A stretch of DNA of 16,579 bases from Citricoccus sp. WCRC_4 (GTDB taxonomy: Bacteria; Actinomycetota; Actinomycetes; Actinomycetales; Micrococcaceae): the NCBI GenBank assembly GCA_026645375.1, contig JAPFFX010000387.1, positions 1 to 16,579 of the forward strand. Direction: 5' to 3'. A model generated the notes under the pieces. The model did no database searches. It was not told the origin of the DNA and saw nothing but the letters and a program-made list of their open reading frames with translations. This document shows, piece after piece, positions 8,424-15,187 of the stretch. The position numbers and the translations under genes were made by a program. Positions within the stretch are counted from its first letter, which is position 1, and the number at the start of each line of letters is the position of its first letter.

Positions 8424-9364
8424 TGATCATCGACGTCAAGGACACCACCACCTCGCAGGTGGCCAAGGAGATGAACCGGTTGCGCCAGGCCGGTGGCGTG
8501 GTCACCCTGGGACGCGTCCTCACCCTCATCATCGCCACCTCCGATGATCACGTGGAGTCCTCGATCCGGGCGGCCAACCTGGCCAGCCGGGAGCACCCCT
8601 GCCGGATCATCGTGATCGCCGTCGGCGACCCCGCGGCCGAGACGGCCCTGGACGCCCAGATCCGGGTCGGCGGGGACGCGGGCGCCTCGGACGTCGTGGT
8701 GCTGCGCGGTTCCGGGTCCAATGCGGTGGAGTCCGAGTCGCTCATCGGCGCGCTGCTGCTGCCGGACGCCCCGATCGTCGTCTGGTGGCCGCACCAGCCA
8801 CCGGAGGTCCCGGCCGACTCCCCGCTGGGCCGGATCGCGCACCGCAGGATCACGGACACGGCCACGGCGGTCTCCGCCAAGGCGGCGTTGATGCACCTGC
8901 GGACGACCTATCGGGCCGGGGACACCGACCTGGCCTGGACCCGGCTGACCGGCTGGCGCATCCAGCTGGCGGCCATCCTCGACGGGCTGGACCCGGCGGA
9001 GATCCGTTCCGTCACCGTGGACGGCGCCGAGGACTCCCCCTCCACCATGCTGCTGGCGGCCTGGCTGACACGTCGCCTGAACGTTCCCGTGACGATGGCC
9101 CACTCCAAGGCCGGCCACGGCATGCGCTCCGTCCGGCTCCGGAGGGACGACGGTGACATCGTGCTCTCCCGCCCCGTGGGCGACGTCGCGTCCCTCTACC
9201 AGCAGGGCCGGCCGGTCCAGCGGATCTCCCTGCCCAAGCGCAGCGACCAGGAGTGCCTCGCCGAGGAGTTGCGGCGGCTGGACCCCGATGAGGTGTTCGG
9301 CGACGTGGTGGTCCACGGCCTGCCCCTGACCGACCTGAAGGCGGTACTTCCCAGTGAACGATGA
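8423..9364 (+). CDS. opcA: Glucose-6-phosphate dehydrogenase assembly protein OpcA
   Basis: A 313-residue protein of the OpcA family, known from cyanobacteria and Actinobacteria as an assembly or allosteric activator of Zwf, and here encoded directly after it. The sequence is recognisable from its start (MIIDVKDTTTSQVAKEMNRL), the conserved VVWWPHQPPEVPADSPLG near residue 120, DLAWTRLTGWR near 170, and the C-terminal LAEELRRLDPDEVFGDVV. It has no catalytic signature, signal peptide or membrane segment and is expected to be cytoplasmic. The ATG at 8423 follows GAGGAGG by 5 nt and overlaps the zwf stop, which suggests equal synthesis of the two partners. Its own stop overlaps the pgl start by 11 bp. 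Confidence 0.95.
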   Translation: MIIDVKDTTTSQVAKEMNRLRQAGGVVTLGRVLTLIIATSDDHVESSIRAANLASREHPCRIIVIAVGDPAAETALDAQIRVGGDAGASDVVVLRGSGSNAVESESLIGALLLPDAPIVVWWPHQPPEVPADSPLGRIAHRRITDTATAVSAKAALMHLRTTYRAGDTDLAWTRLTGWRIQLAAILDGLDPAEIRSVTVDGAEDSPSTMLLAAWLTRRLNVPVTMAHSKAGHGMRSVRLRRDDGDIVLSRPVGDVASLYQQGRPVQRISLPKRSDQECLAEELRRLDPDEVFGDVVVHGLPLTDLKAVLPSER

Positions 9365-10160
9365 CCACGTGAGCATCACCACCGATCCCAGCGGGGACTT
9401 CGTCCGCGTCTACGGGGACCGTGAGGCCCTCTGCCGGGCCGCCGCCCGGGAACTGCTCCGCGTCCTCGCCGAGGCGGTCAGCGGCCGGGGCAGGGCCTCG
9501 GCGGTCCTGACGGGAGGCGGCACCGGTACCGGCATCCTCGCCGCCCTGGCGCGACTGCTCGAGGAGGAGCCGGCGCTGGACTGGTCGCGCGTGCACCTGT
9601 GGTGGGGCGACGAACGCCACCTGGCCGCCGGCGACCCGGACCGCAATGAGGTCCAGGCCGCGGCGGCACTGGTCGACGCGCTCGTGGACGCCCACGGGAT
9701 GCCGGCCGGCAACGTGCACCCGATGCCGGCGGCCGATGGTTCCGGACCGGACGCCGCCGCCGGACACTACGCCGCCGAGCTGGCCCGCCACGCCCAGGCC
9801 GACCCCGGGCCGGACCCGCGGCTTCCCGTGTTCGACGTGGTGATGCTGGGCGTCGGCCCCGACGCCCACGTGGCCAGCCTGTTTCCCGGCCTGCCGGGCC
9901 CGCCGGCCGGGGGCTCGACGGTGATCGGGGTGGAGGACTCCCCCAAGCCGCCGCCGCAGCGCGTCTCGCTGACCGTGGAGGCCCTGAACACCGCCCGGCG
10001 GTTGTGGCTCGTGGTCGCGGGCCTGGACAAGCAGGAGGCCGTCACGGCCGTGCGCGGGGCCCGGAACGCCAAGACCACCGACGCGGCCCGCTGGCCGGCA
10101 TCGGTGGTCTCCGGTGGAATGGCCACGACCTGGTGGCTGGATGGTGCGGCCGCCCGCTGA
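9354..10160 (+). CDS. pgl: 6-phosphogluconolactonase
   Basis: A 268-residue cytoplasmic hydrolase of the DevB/NagB-like type that opens 6-phosphogluconolactone made by Zwf. Motifs are VLTGGGTGTGIL at 51-62 for phosphate binding, VHLWWGDERHL at 80-90 with the family's W-x-DER, DRNEV at 96-100, and the signature VVMLGVGPDAHVASLFPG at 162-179. In the last of these, Ala171 stands where Gly is common (D-G-H). The C-terminal AVRGARNAKTTDAARWPAS is also typical. The GTG at 9354 lies within opcA, with GAAGGCGG 9 nt upstream. An in-frame GTG at 9369 is a less likely alternative. It is the last gene of the operon and converges on secG 66 bp away. 6-Phosphogluconate dehydrogenase is not in the window. 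Confidence 0.93.
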   Translation: MNDDHVSITTDPSGDFVRVYGDREALCRAAARELLRVLAEAVSGRGRASAVLTGGGTGTGILAALARLLEEEPALDWSRVHLWWGDERHLAAGDPDRNEVQAAAALVDALVDAHGMPAGNVHPMPAADGSGPDAAAGHYAAELARHAQADPGPDPRLPVFDVVMLGVGPDAHVASLFPGLPGPPAGGSTVIGVEDSPKPPPQRVSLTVEALNTARRLWLVVAGLDKQEAVTAVRGARNAKTTDAARWPASVVSGGMATTWWLDGAAAR

Positions 10161-10166
10161 GGCCCG

Positions 10167-10219
10167 GCCGGCGGGCGCCGGCGGCTCTCGTGGCCGTCAC
10201 GGGTCCGGCCGTCCCGGAC
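10167..10219. terminator. Probable bidirectional terminator region between pgl and secG
   Basis: Two GC hairpins occupy the 66-bp gap between the convergent pgl and secG genes. GCCGGC-GGGC-GCCGGC lies at 10167-10182 and GTCCGG-CCGTC-CCGGAC at 10203-10219. Each has a perfect 6-bp stem and neither has a T-tract, as is usual for high-GC Actinobacteria. The position where two operons end makes a terminator role likely, although the hairpins themselves are modest. Confidence 0.45.
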
Positions 10220-10226
10220 GGGAGGC

Positions 10227-10478
10227 TCAGAAGTCCTGGGAGAACCGCATGATCAGGCCCAGGGCCACCACGATCGCCCCCCAGGTGATGCCGAGCGTCA
10301 CCGTGAGGCGGTTCAGGTTCTTCTCCGCGACTCCGGAGGCACCCAGGGACGAGGTCACGCCCCCACCGAACATGTCCGACATACCACCGCCACGGCCCTT
10401 GTGCAGCAGGATCAGCAGGACCAGCAGGACGCTGATCAGCGCCAGGGCGATCTGCAGGATGAGGGTCAGGACGTCCAC
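10227..10478 (-). CDS. secG: Preprotein translocase subunit SecG
   Basis: An 83-residue inner membrane protein that assists SecYEG-mediated protein export. It has two membrane segments, at about 3-24 (LTLILQIALALISVLLVLLI) and 56-78. Between them is the conserved cytoplasmic stretch LHKGRGGGMSDMFGGG and a Ser/Gly-rich loop. Size and topology match actinobacterial SecG. It starts at a GTG (10478-10476) with GGAAAGAG just upstream. It lies 28 bp downstream of tpiA on the same strand and is probably read from the glycolytic operon. The gap-pgk-tpiA-secG order is widely conserved in Actinobacteria despite the unrelated function of secG. Confidence 0.95.
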   Translation of the reverse strand: MDVLTLILQIALALISVLLVLLILLHKGRGGGMSDMFGGGVTSSLGASGVAEKNLNRLTVTLGITWGAIVVALGLIMRFSQDF

Positions 10479-10506
10479 GTCACTCTTTCCATTGGGGGTG
10501 CGCCGG

Positions 10507-11318
<812 letters not shown>

Positions 11319-11322
<4 letters not shown>

Positions 11323-12578
11323 GCGCCGGCACCTGCCCGGCCGGCCGCCGGGGAGGTCTCCAGGGCTGCCACGCCCGGCAGGGTCTTGCCCTCGAGGTAC
11401 TCGAGGGAGGCGCCGCCCCCGGTGGAGATGTGACCGAACTGGGCGTCGTCGAAGCCCAGCGTCCGCACCGCGGCCGCGGAGTCCCCGCCACCGACGACCG
11501 TGAGTCCCTGGGACTCCGTGAGGGCCTGGGCCACCGTGCGGGTGCCGTGGGCGAAGGCCTCGAACTCGAACACACCCATGGGCCCGTTCCAGAACACGGT
11601 GTGTGCCCCGCGGATCTCCGCACCGAATGCGGCCCGGGTCGCGGGCCCGATGTCCAGGCCGATGGCCTTCTCGCCGTGCGCACCCGAGGTGAGCCGGTCC
11701 ACCGGCAGCACCTCGTGGTCGGCATCCGCGGCGAAACCGGAGGCCATCACGATGTCCGTGGGCAGCACGATCCGGCAGCCACCGTCCTGGGCCCGCCTCA
11801 GGTACTCCGTGACGACCGGGACCTGGTCCTCCTCGAGCAGCGAGGCGCCCACCTCGTGGCCCTGGGCCTTGAGGAAGGTGAAGAGCATGCCACCGCCGAT
11901 CAGCAGGGTGTCGGCACGCTCCATGAGGTTGTCGATCACGGCGAGCTTGTCCGAGACCTTGGATCCTCCGAGCACCACGACGTACGGGCGGTCGGGGTCA
12001 CCCGTGAGGCGGGACAGCACGTCCAGTTCCCGGGCCACCAGGGCGCCCTGGTAGGACGGCAGCATCCCGGCGATGTCGTAGACCGAGGCGTGCCGGCGGT
12101 GCACGGCGCCGAAGGCGTCGTCCACGTAGGCGCCGCGCTCCCCCGTGAGGGCCGCCATCTCGGCGGCCAGCGCCTCCCGGTCGGCATCGGACGCGGAGGT
12201 CTCCCTCGGGTCGAAGCGGACGTTCTCCAGCACCAGGATGTCCCCGTCGGACATCGCGGCCGCCTGCTCGCGGGCCGAGTCACCGGTGACGTCGCCGGCC
12301 AGGCGCACCTGCCGGCCGGTCAGCTCCGCCATCCGGTCGGCGGCCGGCCGCAGGGAGTACTTCGGGTCCGCCTGGCCCTTGGGACGGCCCAGGTGGGCCA
12401 TGACGACCACCCGGGCGCCGGCGTCGGCCAGCGCGGTGATGACCGGCAGCGACGCGCGGATGCGGCCGTCGTCGGTCACCGTCCCGTCGTCCAGCGGGAC
12501 GTTCAGGTCCGAGCGGACCAGGACGTGGCGTCCGGCGACGCCCTCCTGCAGCAGGTCGTCAAGGGTCTTGGCGGTCAT
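11319..12578 (-). CDS. pgk: Phosphoglycerate kinase
   Basis: A 419-residue two-domain kinase that makes ATP from 1,3-bisphosphoglycerate. The N-terminal substrate domain shows VRSDLNVPLDDG at 21-32, VVMAHLGRPKG at 58-68 and LENVRFDPRE. The hinge and nucleotide domain carry VVLGGSKVSDKLAVI, GGGMLFTFLKA, WNGPMGVFE and the C-terminal VVGGGDSAAAV and STGGGASLEYLEG. The length is standard. GAGAGG lies about 9 nt before the ATG at 12578-12576. The gene is 64 bp downstream of gap and overlaps tpiA by 4 bp, placing it in the middle of the glycolytic operon. Confidence 0.97.
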
Positions 12579-12608
12579 GCGAAAGTGCCTCTCTGAAGGG
12601 AATTCCGG

Positions 12609-12630
12609 CTCGGTACGGTCTCGGTACGGT
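12609..12630. repeat. Exact 11-bp tandem duplication between gap and pgk
   Basis: CTCGGTACGGT is repeated head to tail without a gap, at 12609-12619 and 12620-12630, within the 64-bp gap-pgk spacer. The spacing is about one helical turn, so a DNA-binding protein could meet both copies on the same face. It could also be simple slippage. It lies about 30-50 nt upstream of the pgk start. Confidence 0.8.
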
Positions 12631-12642
12631 GTGGTGGCGTGG

Positions 12643-13653
12643 TCAGAGCCTGGACGCGACCATGGAGGTCAGGTCCACGAGCTGGGAGGTGTAACCCCAC
12701 TCATTGTCATACCAGCCGAGGATCTTCACCGTCTTGCCGATCGACTTGGTCAGCGGCGCGTCGAAGGTGCAGGCCGCCGGGGCACCGATGATGTCGGTCG
12801 AGGTGATCGGGTCCTCGGAGTAGACCAGCCGCCCGCCCGAGAGCGGACCGGACTCGGCGGCGGCCCTGAAGGCGGCGTTGACCTCGTCCACGGACACCTC
12901 CCGTTCCAGCTCGACGGTCAGGTCGGTGGCCGATCCGGTGATGACCGGCACGCGCAGGGCGAAGCCGTCCAGCTTGCCCTTCAGCTCCGGGATCACCTCG
13001 CCGATCGCCTTGGCCGCACCGGTGGAGGTGGGGACGATGTTCTGGGCGGCGGCCCGGGCCCGCCGACGGTCCTTGGCGTGGGGTGCGTCGTGCAGGTTCT
13101 GGTCACCGGTGTAGGCGTGGACCGTGGTCATGATGCCGTCGATGATCCCGAAGGAGTCGTGCAGCACCTGGACCATCGGGGCCAGGCAATTGGTGGTGCA
13201 CGAGGCGCTGGAGACGATGTCCATGGTCTCGGGGTCGTAGGTCCCGTCGTTGATGCCCATCACGAAGGTGCCGTCGATGCCCTTGCCCGGGGCCGACAGG
13301 ACGACCTTCCTCGCGCCGGCCTCGAGGTGCTTGCGGGCCAGCTCACCCTTGGTGAAGTGGCCGGTGCACTCGACGACGATGTCCACGCCGAGCTCGCCCC
13401 AGGGCAGGTTGGCCGGATCCTTCTCGGAGAAGACCCTGATGGTCCGGCCGTTCGCCACGATGTTGCCGTCCACGAGGTCGATGTCATGACCGTACCGGCC
13501 CATGACGGAGTCGTACTTCGTCAGGTAGAGCAGGTCCTCGGCGCCGGTGAGGTCGTTGACGGCGACGAGCTCCAGGTCATGGCCGTCCTGCTCGAGGACG
13601 CGGAGGATGCTCCGGCCGATGCGGCCGAATCCATTGATGGCGATCTTGGTCAC
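12643..13653 (-). CDS. gap: Glyceraldehyde-3-phosphate dehydrogenase, type I
   Basis: A 336-residue NAD-dependent glycolytic dehydrogenase. The Rossmann signature NGFGRIGR is at 7-14, and VNDL with Asp34 at the end of the second strand fits NAD specificity. The catalytic Cys152 is in SASCTTNCLAPM, the base His in TTVHAYTGDQ, followed by RRRARAAAQNIVPTSTGAAKA and the C-terminal WYDNEWGYTSQLVDL. I prefer the GTG at 13653, because the only Shine-Dalgarno-like GAAAGG (13666-13661) is 7 nt from it but only 1 nt from the ATG at 13659, which would add two residues. An ATG at 13713 opens the same frame but adds a non-homologous Ser-rich leader overlapping the sodA terminator. It heads gap-pgk-tpiA-secG. 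No convincing promoter is visible between it and sodA. Confidence 0.95.
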   Translation of the reverse strand: MTKIAINGFGRIGRSILRVLEQDGHDLELVAVNDLTGAEDLLYLTKYDSVMGRYGHDIDLVDGNIVANGRTIRVFSEKDPANLPWGELGVDIVVECTGHFTKGELARKHLEAGARKVVLSAPGKGIDGTFVMGINDGTYDPETMDIVSSASCTTNCLAPMVQVLHDSFGIIDGIMTTVHAYTGDQNLHDAPHAKDRRRARAAAQNIVPTSTGAAKAIGEVIPELKGKLDGFALRVPVITGSATDLTVELEREVSVDEVNAAFRAAAESGPLSGGRLVYSEDPITSTDIIGAPAACTFDAPLTKSIGKTVKILGWYDNEWGYTSQLVDLTSMVASRL

Positions 13654-13660
13654 GGTCATG

Positions 13661-13666
13661 CCTTTC
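13661..13666 (-). promoter_or_regulatory. Ribosome binding site bearing on the gap start
   Basis: GAAAGG on the minus strand sits 7 nt before a GTG (13653) and only 1 nt before the ATG (13659). Normal spacing favours the GTG, giving a protein that begins MTKIAINGF, like many bacterial GAPDHs. Start-codon preference alone would favour the ATG. Confidence 0.5.
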
Positions 13667-13715
13667 AGTCGTGCGGGGACGGTGGACGACGAGGACTGGT
13701 GGGGAGACGGCATGG

Positions 13716-13752
13716 CGGGGCCGGCCGGGCTGTGACAGGCCGGCCGGCCCCG
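13716..13752 (-). terminator. Strong terminator-like hairpin after sodA
   Basis: A perfect 13-bp stem pairs 13716-13728 with 13740-13752 (one arm reads CGGGGCCGGCCGG). The 11-nt loop can itself fold as CTG-TGA-CAG after one G/G mismatch. It begins 14 bp past the sodA stop and lies entirely in the sodA-gap spacer. There is no T-tract, as expected for GC-rich actinobacterial terminators. It is the most stable hairpin I found in the window. Confidence 0.75.
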
Positions 13753-13766
13753 GGCGCTTCATCGGA

Positions 13767-14390
13767 TCAGGGGGTGATCAGCTGCGAGGCGCCGGTGCGG
13801 GCGGCCTCGAAGCGGGCGGCGACGTCCGCCCAGTTGACGATGTTCCAGACGGCCTTGACGTAGTCGGCCTTGACGTTCTGGTAGTCGAGGTAGAAGGCGT
13901 GCTCCCACATGTCCAGCTGGAACAGCGGGATCGTGGCGACCGGGACGCCGTTCTGCTGGTCGTAGAACTGCTCGATGACCAGGTTGCCACCGATCGGCTC
14001 GTAGGCCAGCACGGCCCAGCCGGAACCCTGGATGCCCAGCGCCGCGGCGGTGAAGTGGGCCTGGAACTTGTCGAACGAGCCGAAGAATTCGTCGATCGCG
14101 GCGGCGAGCTCACCGGTGGGCTTGTCCCCACCGTTCGGGGAGAGGTTCTTCCAGAAGATGGAGTGGTTGGTGTGGCCACCGAGGTTGAACGCCAGGTCCT
14201 TGGAGAACTGGTTCACGGAGCCGAAGTCGCCGGCCTCGCGGGCCGCGGCGAGCTTCTCCAGGGCGGTGTTGGCGCCCTTGACGTAGGTGGCGTGGTGCTT
14301 GGAGTGGTGCAGCTCCATGATCTTCGCCGAGATGTGCGGCTCGAGAGCGGCGTAGTCGTAATCCAGCTCCGGCAGGGTGAATTCAGCCAT
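13767..14390 (-). CDS. sodA: Superoxide dismutase, Mn type (Fe/Mn family)
   Basis: A 207-residue cytoplasmic enzyme that converts superoxide to hydrogen peroxide and oxygen. The four metal ligands are present: His28 (MELHHSKHH), His76 (GGHTNHSIFW), Asp160 and His164 (QLDMWEHAFYLDY). Gly72 before the second ligand, and Gln121 in GIQGSGW of the C-terminal domain, are the residue pattern of manganese rather than iron enzymes, which carry the active-site Gln at the earlier position. There is no signal peptide. AAGGAGGA lies about 4-5 nt before the ATG at 14390-14388. The frame stays open far upstream, but that part is antisense to the DUF2243 gene. It is co-directional with gap, 113 bp upstream, but separated from it by a strong hairpin, and divergent from the DUF2243-ctaG pair. 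Confidence 0.97.
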   Translation of the reverse strand: MAEFTLPELDYDYAALEPHISAKIMELHHSKHHATYVKGANTALEKLAAAREAGDFGSVNQFSKDLAFNLGGHTNHSIFWKNLSPNGGDKPTGELAAAIDEFFGSFDKFQAHFTAAALGIQGSGWAVLAYEPIGGNLVIEQFYDQQNGVPVATIPLFQLDMWEHAFYLDYQNVKADYVKAVWNIVNWADVAARFEAARTGASQLITP

Positions 14391-14416
14391 TATTCCTCCT
14401 TGGTGGACGTGTGGCC

Positions 14417-14464
14417 GGGACCTGTACGACAGGCCCCGTGGACCGTGGCCCCGAGAAGGGGCCA
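14417..14464 (-). promoter_or_regulatory. Two hairpins in the sodA leader
   Basis: Upstream of the sodA ribosome binding site, two adjacent stems can form. TGGCCCC/GGGGCCA (14446-14452 with 14458-14464) is a 7-bp stem with a 5-nt loop. GGG-A-CCTGT/ACAGGCCC (14417-14425 with 14429-14436) has 8 bp, one bulged A and a 3-nt loop. They would fall inside the 5' UTR if transcription starts near 14467, and could affect mRNA stability or translation. No known riboswitch class is recognised. Confidence 0.45.
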
Positions 14465-14472
14465 GCTGTCTC

Positions 14473-14504
14473 ATCCTATGCATGCGCGGGGCCCGGCTGG
14501 CCAA
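14473..14504 (-). promoter_or_regulatory. Candidate sodA promoter
   Basis: On the minus strand TAGGAT (14478-14473) resembles a -10 box and TTGGCC (14504-14499) a -35 box. Their 20-bp spacing is longer than usual. The -35 candidate lies inside the left arm of the 14-bp inverted repeat, so a protein bound there would compete with RNA polymerase. Weak, by pattern only. Confidence 0.3.
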
Positions 14505-14536
14505 TGATTCCGCTGTCAGCCACATTGGCCGGCCGG
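14493..14536. repeat. Interrupted palindrome with 14-bp arms between sodA and the DUF2243 gene
   Basis: CCGGCTGGCCAATG at 14493-14506 is the reverse complement of CATTGGCCGGCCGG at 14523-14536 with one mismatch (T14498, which still pairs as T/G in one strand). The spacer is 16 bp. The inner eight bases of each arm, including the less GC-rich CAATG/CATTG, are exact. The position in a divergent promoter region fits an operator for a dimeric regulator, but it could also form a hairpin. Confidence 0.7.
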
Positions 14537-14597
14537 TATCCAGCCCGGTCACCGGCGCCCTGATGGTGACGCGGGGGTTCCCGCAGCGTCCACGTGG

Positions 14598-14628
14598 TTG
14601 CCAGGGGCGCGGCGGGGATGATGACAAT
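14598..14628 (+). promoter_or_regulatory. Candidate promoter of the DUF2243-ctaG pair
   Basis: TTGCCA at 14598-14603 matches the -35 consensus at five of six positions. GACAAT at 14623-14628 is a moderate -10 match, 19 bp downstream. Transcription would begin near 14635, giving a leader of about 30 nt. No experimental support. Confidence 0.35.
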
Positions 14629-14666
14629 GGAGGCGTCCTCAGCATGCCGACCCAGGGGGTGAGCCG

Positions 14667-15176
14667 ATGTCGATCGCACCGACCGGTGGTGGCCGGGAAG
14701 CCGTCACGGATGCGGCGAACGGGGTCGCTGCCCATGTGGGCCGGCGCACGGTCGCCTCCGGATTCCTGTTCGGCTGTGGCATCGCGGCGTCGATGATCGA
14801 CCTGTTCGTCTTCCACCTGGGACTGCAGTGGCATCACTTCTACGACCTGTCCACGCCGGAGGTGGCGCTGGCCGCCGACGGGGTGTTCCACGCCGTCGGG
14901 TGGTTCATCACGGTCTGGGGGCTGTTCCTGCTCGCGGACGTACGCCGGCGCGGTGACGTGGCCTGGCGCCGGTGGACGGGGGCCGTGGTCACCGGGGTCG
15001 GCGCCTTCCAGCTCTTCGACGGGGTCATCAACCACAAGGTTCTGGGGATCCACCAGATCCGCTACCACGTGGACCTGCTGCCGTATGACGCGGCCTGGAT
15101 CGGGACGGCCGCGCTGCTCCTGCTCGTCGGGATCATCATCCTGTGGCGGACTCGGCCGGCGCGGGCCGCCCGCTGA
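14667..15176 (+). CDS. DUF2243 family membrane protein
   Basis: A 169-residue polytopic membrane protein of a family I recognise as DUF2243; its function is unknown. Four hydrophobic segments are visible at about 29-51, 71-90, 104-121 and 143-160, after a polar N-terminus of about 27 residues. Histidines cluster at or near membrane ends: His50 and WHHFYDLS (56-57), DGVFHAVGW (His75), and DGVINHKVLGIHQIRYH (His123, 129, 134). This suggests metal or heme binding, but that is inference. The ATG at 14667 follows a purine-rich GGGGGTGAG. The end of the gene lies 11 bp before, or 34 bp inside, the next gene depending on the ctaG start, so the two are almost certainly one transcript. It is divergent from sodA. 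Confidence 0.85.
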   Translation: MSIAPTGGGREAVTDAANGVAAHVGRRTVASGFLFGCGIAASMIDLFVFHLGLQWHHFYDLSTPEVALAADGVFHAVGWFITVWGLFLLADVRRRGDVAWRRWTGAVVTGVGAFQLFDGVINHKVLGIHQIRYHVDLLPYDAAWIGTAALLLLVGIIILWRTRPARAAR

Positions 15177-15187
15177 TCGCGGCACGC

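Noticed and set aside
13717..13751. The GGGGCCGGCCGG inverted repeat as a mobile-element end or regulator site
   Set aside because: Its position just after the sodA stop and its single-hairpin geometry fit a terminator. There is no transposase or second copy in the window.
12145..13863. 572-codon plus-strand frame across pgk, gap and the sodA end
   Set aside because: Antisense to three certain genes and crosses their intergenic hairpin. No domain is recognisable.
14591..14596. CACGTG palindrome as a regulatory box
   Set aside because: A lone 6-bp palindrome is expected by chance in GC-rich DNA and no partner site is nearby.
14391..15185. Upstream extension of the sodA frame to 15185
   Set aside because: The extension is antisense to the DUF2243 gene. 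The conserved SOD sequence begins directly at the ATG at 14390, which has a strong AAGGAGGA.
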